Positions 12,828 to 19,297 of a stretch of 29,091 nucleotides of DNA are shown here, in pieces (within the stretch, counting starts at the first letter, position 1; each line of letters begins with the position of its first letter). Source of the stretch: a virus; IMG/VR virus record IMGVR_UViG_3300042879_003907, positions 1 to 29,091 of that record; one strand, given 5' to 3'. Both the position numbers and the translations under genes were made by a program. A model generated the notes under the pieces. The model did not search any database. It had not been told where the DNA came from and saw nothing but the letters and a program-made list of their open reading frames with translations.

Positions 12828-13683
12828 ATGCTCTCCTAGTATCATAGTCATTATATTGAATGGGGATCATTAATTCCTTTCTCTTAATGGTATTAACAGA
12901 AAATAAATCTTGCAATGAATACTTATGCGATTCTTCTTTCCACCATTTTGCAATAAGATAATCCGATTTTCTAGCCATCATATTAACTTTTCCATCATAA
13001 CAATCGCTACCAAAAGTTGAATTTGTTATAAAGATGGGAAATGAATACGTAACTCCTATTTCATAGACAACAAAATCTGGAGACTGGTAATGATATTCAG
13101 GCCAGTGTTTACTGTATCCATAATTATTATAAAAAGTAAACTTACCATTAATATAATGCATCTGAATTAATTTTTCGACATACCTTCTATTAATTAAGTA
13201 TGCTGTAGCTGCATGATTATTCTTAGATCTTTTCGTAAGTCCCATTGGTATCCAAGATCCACCCACAACTTGCAACTGAACACAATCCCAATTGCAGGGC
13301 AACTTTGAAAAGAAATATTCCCAAGTAAAAGGCCAGAACTTCAAAGTGTCCATATTTAAATCGTCTTCAGCGATTATACAAGTTTCAGACACGTTTTCAT
13401 TATACCAATCAATTATACTTTGTAATTGATTAACTAAAATTGAGACATAACAAATATTATCCTTTCTAATATACTTATCATAATCTGCAACTGTTAATAA
13501 GTTTTTCCACTCATCATAATTGTGTGGTCCATATCTATCTGCAGAAACACGAACATAATCAGTAATTCCATATTTTTGAAAATGCTGTTGCATGTATGTT
13601 CTTCTATCTTCTCTAGCATCAAGATTCAAATATCTAAGATGTGGGAATCCTTCCAACTTAGGATGAATTTGAACATTATCCAT
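12802..13683 (-). CDS. Family 25-like glycosyltransferase, copy 4
   Basis: A 293-residue family member: FPHLRYLNLDAREDRRTY (13-30), acidic EDD at 106-108 (CIIAEDDLN), KLPCNWDCVQL, then YLINRRYVEKL and the YGYSKHWPEYHYQSPDF segment shared only with copy 3. The C-terminus has a short His/Tyr/Arg tail (RRAYGHSHSGE) not seen in the others, inside which copy 3 starts. Start at 13683 gives MDNVQIHPKLEG. The predicted role is sugar transfer to a phage or host acceptor, as for its neighbours. The pair 3/4 probably shares acceptor specificity. Confidence 0.88.
   Translation of the reverse strand: MDNVQIHPKLEGFPHLRYLNLDAREDRRTYMQQHFQKYGITDYVRVSADRYGPHNYDEWKNLLTVADYDKYIRKDNICYVSILVNQLQSIIDWYNENVSETCIIAEDDLNMDTLKFWPFTWEYFFSKLPCNWDCVQLQVVGGSWIPMGLTKRSKNNHAATAYLINRRYVEKLIQMHYINGKFTFYNNYGYSKHWPEYHYQSPDFVVYEIGVTYSFPIFITNSTFGSDCYDGKVNMMARKSDYLIAKWWKEESHKYSLQDLFSVNTIKRKELMIPIQYNDYDTRRAYGHSHSGE
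13277..13335 (-). repeat. 59-base perfect direct repeat, copy in glycosyltransferase 4
   Basis: This is the partner of the identical block at 12391-12449. The two copies lie 886 bases apart, one gene length, in the same frame. Confidence 0.95.
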
Positions 13684-13707
13684 AATAATCCTTGTTATGA
13701 CTCAAAT

Positions 13708-14634
13708 TTATTTAGTGGGAACATTTGGCATCAACCAATCAATTCTGTTCAAATTTGATTCTAGGTAATCGATATTTTTAGAAGTTATAAAAAAGTCATT
13801 GGGTTTTCCATACATAAAAAAATCTTCCAAAGAAAATTTATCTCTGAACTTTGTCCACCACATTTCAATAGCTCTATTTGTAAAATATAAAGATGGAAAA
13901 TCTTCCTTTCTAACAATATTCTGTGGATAACTTCCTATTGTATTACTTTGTACTATTAACGGAAGACAATAAGTCTTTCCACAATGACTCATAATATAAT
14001 CAAAAGAAATATTTGGATGACGCCATTTGTTATTTTGTAGAGAAGAATGACTTATCATTTGAGTCCGTCTATAATTACAAACTCTTTTTGTTAAATCAAA
14101 CTTCCCATCTGTAGTTACTACTCTTATAATTTTTTCAACATATTTTCTATTAAGAAGAGCAGCTCCCATTGCATGGTCTGGCAAAGTTGGATTTAAAAAA
14201 CAAGGTATTGCAGTATTGTTTTCAAACGAAAGTTGTATACAATCCCAGTCAAAAGGAATCTGATTCATCAAGTATTCCCAATCAAAATGCCAATAATCAA
14301 TATATCTCAAATCATAGTCATCTTCCATAATTAAAAGAGTATCCTCATCAGATGTTTCCAACCAATTCTTGAAAAAATCCAAATAAGAAAGAGTCATTGC
14401 ACATTCTATAATATGCAAATTTGGTCTAGGAGAAATTTGTATGTCATTTAAGATTAATTTATCTTTCCATTCTTCAAAATTATGATGTTGATATTTTGAT
14501 GTAGAATATCGAACATAATTTTTTATTTTATAGAAATCATATTGATTTTCAGTATATTCTCTTCTATCAGTTCTTTCATCAAGATTAAAATAATATATAC
14601 GAGGAAGTCCCTTTAACTTATCATTCAGGTTCAT
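13708..14634 (-). CDS. Family 25-like glycosyltransferase, copy 5
   Basis: A 308-residue family member: LPRIYYFNLDERTDRREY (10-27), EDD at 104-106 (LIMEDDYDL), QIPFDWDCIQL, LLNRKYVEKI, and the C-terminal LEDFFMYGKPND found in copies 2, 5 and 6. The ATG at 14634 overlaps the end of copy 6 by 14 bases; the frame could begin one codon earlier at a GTG. It is followed by a 24-base gap to copy 4. The LEDFF-GKPND subgroup (2, 5, 6) and the 3/4 pair form two lineages. Confidence 0.88.
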   Translation of the reverse strand: MNLNDKLKGLPRIYYFNLDERTDRREYTENQYDFYKIKNYVRYSTSKYQHHNFEEWKDKLILNDIQISPRPNLHIIECAMTLSYLDFFKNWLETSDEDTLLIMEDDYDLRYIDYWHFDWEYLMNQIPFDWDCIQLSFENNTAIPCFLNPTLPDHAMGAALLNRKYVEKIIRVVTTDGKFDLTKRVCNYRRTQMISHSSLQNNKWRHPNISFDYIMSHCGKTYCLPLIVQSNTIGSYPQNIVRKEDFPSLYFTNRAIEMWWTKFRDKFSLEDFFMYGKPNDFFITSKNIDYLESNLNRIDWLMPNVPTK

Positions 14635-15517
14635 CACAACTAAATTTAGGATCTACTTTTAGAATTAAATCATTTGGTTTTCCATGAGTAAAAAATTCTT
14701 CAAGAGTATAATCATCTCTAAGTATTTTCCACCACTTATGATACAACTCCTTTATGTGTTCAAGATACCCACCATGGTGTCTTTTACGAACTACATTATT
14801 TCCATATGATCCCAAATCTGGATTTTGATACATCAGTGGAAAAGAATAACTTTTACCATTTTTTGACATAATATAATCCGCAGTTAAACTAGGATCATCA
14901 GAATTTACAGTCCAATTATACGAAGCTATTCTTTGATTTAGATTAAGTTTATCATCAGTTGTATAATGAATTCTAATTAGTTTTTTTGCGTATTCTCTGT
15001 TTATCAACAACGGGCCAGTAGCACTTCTATCCATAGTAGGATGCAAAAAACAAGGTATAGCAAGTCTGTTAGAAACATCAAATTGAATAACATCCCAATC
15101 ATAGGGAATATTATTCATTAAATATTCCCAGTCAAAATGCATATATTCGATCATACTTAAGTCATAATCATCTTCCATGATGATCATGTATTCTTCTGAT
15201 GTTTCTTTGACCCAATTTTTAATGGTTTCAATTTGAGTCATAGTGGTAGCAGCATCAGATAGATATCTCTGATGCTTGACTTCTCCATAATCATCCGAAA
15301 AAGTATCTCTAAAATAATTATTACATTTTGGATTTAAAATTACCTTATCTTTCCATTCATCGTAATTTTTTGGAGTATATTTTGAATTTGAAATTCTTTT
15401 ATAATTTATTTCCCAGAAGTGAAACTGGGACTCCATATACTCCTTTCTATCTACTCTACAATCTAAATTAAAGTAATATACTGTTGGAATACCCTTTAGT
15501 TTTTCAGTAATTCCCAT
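14621..15517 (-). CDS. Family 25-like glycosyltransferase, copy 6
   Basis: A 298-residue family member: IPTVYYFNLDCRVDRKEY (10-27), EDD at 115-117 (MIIMEDDYD), NIPYDWDVIQF, LLINREYAKKL and the C-terminal LEEFFTHGKPND. I chose the ATG at 15517, five bases after the oxygenase stop; the frame extends six codons into the oxygenase gene. It is the first glycosyltransferase to be translated after the double 2OG-Fe(II) oxygenase, which suggests that oxygenase and transferase act on a common substrate. Confidence 0.88.
   Translation of the reverse strand: MGITEKLKGIPTVYYFNLDCRVDRKEYMESQFHFWEINYKRISNSKYTPKNYDEWKDKVILNPKCNNYFRDTFSDDYGEVKHQRYLSDAATTMTQIETIKNWVKETSEEYMIIMEDDYDLSMIEYMHFDWEYLMNNIPYDWDVIQFDVSNRLAIPCFLHPTMDRSATGPLLINREYAKKLIRIHYTTDDKLNLNQRIASYNWTVNSDDPSLTADYIMSKNGKSYSFPLMYQNPDLGSYGNNVVRKRHHGGYLEHIKELYHKWWKILRDDYTLEEFFTHGKPNDLILKVDPKFSCDEPE
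15167..15199 (-). repeat. 33-base identical repeat, copy in glycosyltransferase 6
   Basis: This is the partner of the identical block at 11652-11684 in copy 2, covering the conserved EDD site. Confidence 0.85.
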
Positions 15518-15522
15518 TCGTA

Positions 15523-16743
15523 TCAAACGTACCAAGTAATAATTGAGTATCTAGTGCCATCAGTGACTGGCATAATTTCATGAGGATACATGAAATTAGA
15601 AGGAAATACTATTACAGATCCCCTACTAGGTCTAATTATTATTTCCCTATCAAAGAAAGCAAATTCTCCACCATAATAATCATCATTAATACTCAAAGAA
15701 CATGAAATGCTTCTTTGTTGTTGTAAAAAAGAATCGGTATGTTGTTTATAAAATTGACCAGTTTCATAACGAAGAAAATCATATCCAGTATCAATACTGG
15801 GACAAAATTCTGGGAAATCTTGAGAATATTTTTTAACAACTTCTAACAATTGTTGATGCAATTCAACATCAATAAATTTCCTAATCTCAAAGTTTTCATC
15901 AATAATTGCAGGATCTGAAAGTTGAACTACACTACAATTTCTAGAATTAGTATCAAGTACTCCTTGACCAACCATTGTTTGAGCCCATCGATCACAATTC
16001 TTATATTCATTCAAGATCCTATTACAAAGATCTTCAGTTACAATATTATCATAAACCTTAATAAAGTCTTCCAACTTTTTAGTAGACTTAAAGATTGTTG
16101 ATGGTGTTTCTTTGGTCTCAATGATTTCTTCTATTTTAGATTCAGATTGTGTGTTAGGTTCGGATTGTGTGTTAGATTCTTCTTTATCCGGAATCCCAAT
16201 TTTATCTTTTTCTCTATTATCGAAATAAGCATAAGAACATTCGCCACGACTTCTTACATAATGTAAAAATACTTGAGAATAATAACTTCCTTGATACTCT
16301 TCCCTCCAATGAGGAGCAATGCGACCAAGGTAAAGCATTGCATCTCCCGGATTTAAACTTACAAATTTTTTCTCTTGTTGTGGAGTTTCAATCCAAATAG
16401 GCCATGGATAGTCTCCATCAAGATGTAAGGTCAATGAAATTTCACAAGCATCTCTATCAGTATGTTTTTCTAAAACAGATCCTTCTTTATATACTCTTGC
16501 ATAAGAATAAGTGGGAAGAACAGTTTCTTCTAATAGAGAAGAAACTTCTGGAGTTTTTTCACACAATAATTCCAAGAAAGATATATGATTATAGATTGCA
16601 TGTGAATTTGGAGCTTGATTGTCTCCAGGAAATTTATTATTTTCGCAATGAAACTTAAATTCATCAGACAAAGTTTTAGCTCTATCTGATGATATAAAAT
16701 TCGGGATTACCAAATAATTATTTTCAATTAATTTAGAATTCAT
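15523..16743 (-). CDS. Two-domain 2OG-Fe(II) oxygenase
   Basis: A 406-residue protein with two oxygenase domains. Domain 1 (about 1-175) has the iron triad candidates His94-x-Asp96 (EKHTDRDACEISL) and His145 (APHWREEY). Domain 2 (about 225-406) is prolyl-4-hydroxylase-like: His335-x-Asp337 (YKQHTDSF), GGEFAFFD, His388 (YPHEI) and Arg398 (GTRYSIITW) for 2-oxoglutarate. The linker (about 180-220) is acidic and contains the tandem repeat NTQSEPNTQSES. Such enzymes hydroxylate protein or small-molecule substrates with iron, O2 and 2-oxoglutarate. It heads the run of six glycosyltransferases. Start at 16743 gives MNSKLIENNYLVIPNF. Confidence 0.9.
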   Translation of the reverse strand: MNSKLIENNYLVIPNFISSDRAKTLSDEFKFHCENNKFPGDNQAPNSHAIYNHISFLELLCEKTPEVSSLLEETVLPTYSYARVYKEGSVLEKHTDRDACEISLTLHLDGDYPWPIWIETPQQEKKFVSLNPGDAMLYLGRIAPHWREEYQGSYYSQVFLHYVRSRGECSYAYFDNREKDKIGIPDKEESNTQSEPNTQSESKIEEIIETKETPSTIFKSTKKLEDFIKVYDNIVTEDLCNRILNEYKNCDRWAQTMVGQGVLDTNSRNCSVVQLSDPAIIDENFEIRKFIDVELHQQLLEVVKKYSQDFPEFCPSIDTGYDFLRYETGQFYKQHTDSFLQQQRSISCSLSINDDYYGGEFAFFDREIIIRPSRGSVIVFPSNFMYPHEIMPVTDGTRYSIITWYV

Positions 16744-16774
16744 GAGTAATTATATAATTTGAATTATTTTAAAA

Positions 16775-17257
16775 TCAAAGGTCTGCAAGTAATTTTTCCA
16801 GATCTTCTTCAAGTTGCAGAGCAACAGCATCTTCATCTGTTACATTATTGGACAACATTGTTTGCATATCAAGTTCTAGATAAGCATCTCTAATTCTTGC
16901 TTCTTCTTCTTCTCTCAATCTTTGAGCTTCGGCTTCTTCTGCTGCTATTCTTTCTTCTTCTGCAAGTTTAGATGCTTCCCAAAGAGATAGAGCCTGTTCA
17001 TAAACACCCAATTCCTTAATGATTAAATTGGGAACTGTCTTTTTAAACTCTACTTCACCATAAGGTTCATCTTGGCCAAATCCATATTCCCCATCTTCGT
17101 CTGGATCTCCATACCATTGCAAAGCATGAAATTTACCCCAAGACTTTTGGTCATAACCTTCCACCCAACTAAGATCATCAAATATACTTAGATCGGCAAT
17201 ATAACCAAGACCATCTTTAATGATCATATTATCAGATCTGACTATTGTTAGTCTCAT
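16775..17257 (-). CDS. Fibre-associated accessory protein, possible chaperone
   Basis: A 160-residue protein. Residues 1-80 have the pattern MRLTIVRSDNMIIKDGLGY, FHALQWYGD and YGEVEFKK, familiar from proteins encoded next to tail-fibre genes in marine phages. Residues 90-125 are a strongly charged, alanine-rich helix that should form a coiled coil. The family position suggests a tail-fibre chaperone or assembly factor, but this is not established. AGGAG with a further AAGGA lies 5-15 bases before the ATG at 17257, which fixes the start. It overlaps the upstream gene by 26 bases. Confidence 0.72.
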   Translation of the reverse strand: MRLTIVRSDNMIIKDGLGYIADLSIFDDLSWVEGYDQKSWGKFHALQWYGDPDEDGEYGFGQDEPYGEVEFKKTVPNLIIKELGVYEQALSLWEASKLAEEERIAAEEAEAQRLREEEEARIRDAYLELDMQTMLSNNVTDEDAVALQLEEDLEKLLADL

Positions 17258-17594
17258 TTGTTCCTTCTCCTTCTAAAATATTTTGAGATGTCAGTGGAGT
17301 TACATTGACCGGTAGAACTCCCTGTTGCATAATCCCTTGAATATATAGGTCTCTATTTTGTTCATTGGCTTTGACAACTTCATTTCTAAATGATTCTACA
17401 GCAGCACTTGTATGTCTTTGTTGTTGAGAATTTTCAATTGTCATAATTGGCAACCAAGTAATTGCACAACCCCATTCATCAAGATCTTCGCCAGTATTGG
17501 GATTCATTCCCCTAACATGCATGTACCAAGAACACTTTAACCCAATGCAGTCTTTTCTAATAAGAGGACAAAATTTACCTTGTTCTAATTTCAT
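17232..17594 (-). CDS. Cysteine-rich conserved marine phage protein
   Basis: A 120-residue protein with four cysteines in the first 45 residues: CPLIRKDC (9-16), LKCSWYMHVRGMNPNTGEDL (Cys21) and EWGCAITWLP (Cys43). The C9/C16/C21/C43 pattern could bind a metal or iron-sulfur cluster. Residues 50-90 form a helix (AAVESFRNEVVKANEQN), then a Gln/Asn-rich tail. Similar proteins occur in many marine tailed phages, often near structural genes; no function is known. It follows the fibre-tip genes and overlaps the accessory gene at 16775. Confidence 0.75.
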   Translation of the reverse strand: MKLEQGKFCPLIRKDCIGLKCSWYMHVRGMNPNTGEDLDEWGCAITWLPIMTIENSQQQRHTSAAVESFRNEVVKANEQNRDLYIQGIMQQGVLPVNVTPLTSQNILEGEGTNETNNSQI

Positions 17595-17631
17595 AGGTCA
17601 AAAAAATTAAGTAATAAAATAATAACACAAA

Positions 17632-18150
17632 TTAACTAAAAGTGCAATAAATTACGTTAACGTATTGAACAGCAAAATCTAAACTAGTACTAATTGGACC
17701 GTTGGCAGCATTAGCTGTAAGTGGGTGAGCATGAGCTCCATTATTTCCAGTAGCACCAGTATTACCAACATTAGCTACTCTAGCATTACCGCCGCCCTGC
17801 GCTGAAGCAACGTTTCCACCAGCATTAGCTGGATGAGCATGACTTGGAATTGTATTAATATCCAATGTAGTATTTCCACCAGCTGCTCCAGTAATAGTTA
17901 TAGGCACGTTAGCACTAACTGGTCTGGAAGCCATTGTGGTAGTAAAATCATTCGTTCCGCCGGTACCAGCTGCAGTACCACTAACAACTCTAAGTGCTCT
18001 ATTATTATGAATGGTGGCTGGTGTAGTCCAACCAGTTGGTGCAGCTGCTTGATAAAAAACTACTGCACTTGTTTGTGGAAATATTCCATATTTAGAAGCA
18101 ATACTAGTAGCATCACCAAATGTGATACCAGTCGCGGTTAATACAGCCAT
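17632..18150 (-). CDS. Tail-collar/fibre-tip protein with HxH motifs, copy A
   Basis: A 172-residue Gly/Ala/Thr-rich protein. It starts MAVLTATGITFGDATSIASK, the same N-terminal tag as its two neighbours, then FYQAAAPTGW (the PxGW turn of phage tail-collar domains), RALRVVSG and NDFTTTM. Two histidine motifs are seen: SHAHP (His104, His106) and AHAHP (His140, His142). HxH motifs coordinate iron or zinc in T4 gp37 and gp12 fibre tips. The end QYVNVIYC resembles the closing strand of these tips. It is likely a virion receptor-binding or fibre protein. The function is strong by motif, but the receptor is unknown. Confidence 0.85.
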   Translation of the reverse strand: MAVLTATGITFGDATSIASKYGIFPQTSAVVFYQAAAPTGWTTPATIHNNRALRVVSGTAAGTGGTNDFTTTMASRPVSANVPITITGAAGGNTTLDINTIPSHAHPANAGGNVASAQGGGNARVANVGNTGATGNNGAHAHPLTANAANGPISTSLDFAVQYVNVIYCTFS

Positions 18151-18152
18151 TT
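18125..18152 (-). repeat. 28-base identical repeat at the start of tail-collar copy A
   Basis: Positions 18125-18152 are identical to 19233-19260 and include the ATG and the codons for MAVLTATGI. Copy B has a related but not identical start. Confidence 0.9.
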
Positions 18153-18167
18153 TTTAATCTTTTTTTG

Positions 18168-18174
18168 TATTTAG
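18168..18174 (-). promoter_or_regulatory. Possible late promoter box (CTAAATA) before copy A
   Basis: CTAAATA on the minus strand, overlapping the stop of copy B, lies 18 bases upstream of the ATG at 18150. It differs by one base from the ATAAATA late box. Support comes from similar boxes in front of copies B and C. Confidence 0.35.
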
Positions 18175-18704
18175 TTGAATTGACATATGTTACAATCAAC
18201 ATATTGAATTGACATATTCACGGGAGCGGATCCCGGTCCATTAGCTGATGTAAAAGATGCAGGATGGCCATGAGATCCACTATTTCCAGCATTACCAGTT
18301 GTTGATGATGGAGCGGTTCCGTTTGCAGTTCCCTGAGCTGGATTAGGACCATTTCTATTGTCAGCACCTCCCGCATTTAATGGGTGTGAATGTAAAGCCA
18401 TAGTGTTTATATCAATGGTGGTACCACCCAATGAAAATCCATTAATAGAAACAGGTACGTTAGCACTAAAAGATTGGGCTGCAAAAGTATTACTGAATGC
18501 ATTTGTTCCACCAGCAGTTCCGCCTGTAGTGCTTGCAGAAACTACTCTTAAGGCTTTATCATTTTGAGTTACTCTAGTCCAACCAACTGGTGCTGTTGAT
18601 TGAAGAAAAAGCATGGGAGAATCAGTTTGCGGTATTATTGCATATCTGCTATTTAATTGATTTCCAGCAAAAAATTCAATTCCATTAGCCGTTAGTACCG
18701 CCAT
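18171..18704 (-). CDS. Tail-collar/fibre-tip protein with HxH motifs, copy B
   Basis: A 177-residue paralogue of its neighbours: MAVLTANGIEFFAGNQLNSR start, FLQSTAPVGWTRV (PxGW turn), KALRVVSAS, FSANVPVSI, then LHSHP and SGSHGHP histidine motifs, and the QYVDCNICQFN ending. The region between the histidine motifs (GGADNRNGPNPAQG onward) differs most from copies A and C and may be the surface that contacts the receptor. GGAG with good spacing precedes the ATG at 18704. It is likely part of a fibre tip trimer. Confidence 0.85.
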   Translation of the reverse strand: MAVLTANGIEFFAGNQLNSRYAIIPQTDSPMLFLQSTAPVGWTRVTQNDKALRVVSASTTGGTAGGTNAFSNTFAAQSFSANVPVSINGFSLGGTTIDINTMALHSHPLNAGGADNRNGPNPAQGTANGTAPSSTTGNAGNSGSHGHPASFTSANGPGSAPVNMSIQYVDCNICQFN

Positions 18705-18727
18705 TTCAAATATCTCCTACGTATTTT

Positions 18728-18735
18728 TATTTATT
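18728..18735 (-). promoter_or_regulatory. T4-type late promoter box before copy B
   Basis: AATAAATA on the minus strand overlaps the stop of copy C and lies 24 bases upstream of the ATG at 18704. It matches the NATAAATA late box known in cyanophages. Confidence 0.6.
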
Positions 18736-19258
18736 ATCCGTTAAAAGAACATAAAATAACATCACAATATTGAACTCTCATATCAATAGATGAACTCCAA
18801 GGTCCAGATGCAGTATAAATTACTGGGTGACTATGTGCTCCACCATTTCCCCAGTTACCGGTATTAAATCCAGGAGTAACTATAGAAACCACATTTCCAG
18901 GAGTACCTAGGCTATTTCCTCCGTTATTTGCTGGATGAGAATGTGGAGGAATAGTATTAGTAGTTAGTGTAACGGCACCCACTGACCATGTAATACTAAT
19001 AGGTACAGTAGCACTTAGTGATCTAGTTGCAAGTGTTGTACTAAATGCATTAGTTCCACCGGCAGTTCCCCCAGTAGCACTAGCTTGACTAACAATTCTC
19101 AACATTTTATCATTTTGACCGGCTACCGCAGACCAACCAGTAGGAGCAGTTTGTTTATAAAAAACAGACACCGTACCTGAAGGAAAAGCAAAATTAGCTC
19201 TACTTGCAGCGGAAGTTCCATCACTAAACGTAATACCAGTCGCGGTTAATACAGCCAT
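18734..19258 (-). CDS. Tail-collar/fibre-tip protein with HxH motifs, copy C
   Basis: A 174-residue paralogue: MAVLTATGITFSDGTSAASR start, then FYKQTAPTGWSAV (PxGW turn), KMLRIVSQAS, ATVPISITW, PPHSHP and GAHSHP histidine motifs, and MRVQYCDVILCSFNG at the end. The N-terminal ITFSDGTS sequence is a recurring leader in cyanophage structural proteins and may serve as an attachment or folding tag. It is first of the three to be transcribed and carries the best late promoter box. Confidence 0.86.
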   Translation of the reverse strand: MAVLTATGITFSDGTSAASRANFAFPSGTVSVFYKQTAPTGWSAVAGQNDKMLRIVSQASATGGTAGGTNAFSTTLATRSLSATVPISITWSVGAVTLTTNTIPPHSHPANNGGNSLGTPGNVVSIVTPGFNTGNWGNGGAHSHPVIYTASGPWSSSIDMRVQYCDVILCSFNG

Positions 19259-19260
19259 TT
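19233..19260 (-). repeat. 28-base identical repeat at the start of tail-collar copy C
   Basis: This is the partner of 18125-18152. Copies A and C share the ATG and first codons exactly. Confidence 0.9.
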
Positions 19261-19285
19261 ATATCAATAAAATTTCTCTTCCTTT

Positions 19286-19293
19286 TATTTATA
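19286..19293 (-). promoter_or_regulatory. T4-type late promoter (TATAAATA)
   Basis: A perfect TATAAATA on the minus strand lies 28 bases before the ATG at 19258 and has no -35 box, as expected for the gp55-type late promoter. It would place the tail-collar genes in the late class. Confidence 0.75.
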
Positions 19294-19297
19294 TCTT

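Noticed and set aside
10214-15517. The glycosyltransferase tandem as an integron-like or transposon array
   Set aside because: No transposase, integrase, terminal repeat or recombination site was seen; the repeats are within coding sequence.
16749-16778. TTGATT-18-TATAAT promoter before the double oxygenase
   Set aside because: The predicted start would fall inside the ATG, leaving no leader; the match is in AT-rich DNA.
17632-19258. Diversity-generating retroelement acting on the collar genes
   Set aside because: No reverse transcriptase or template repeat is visible in the window; the variation is spread over the genes.
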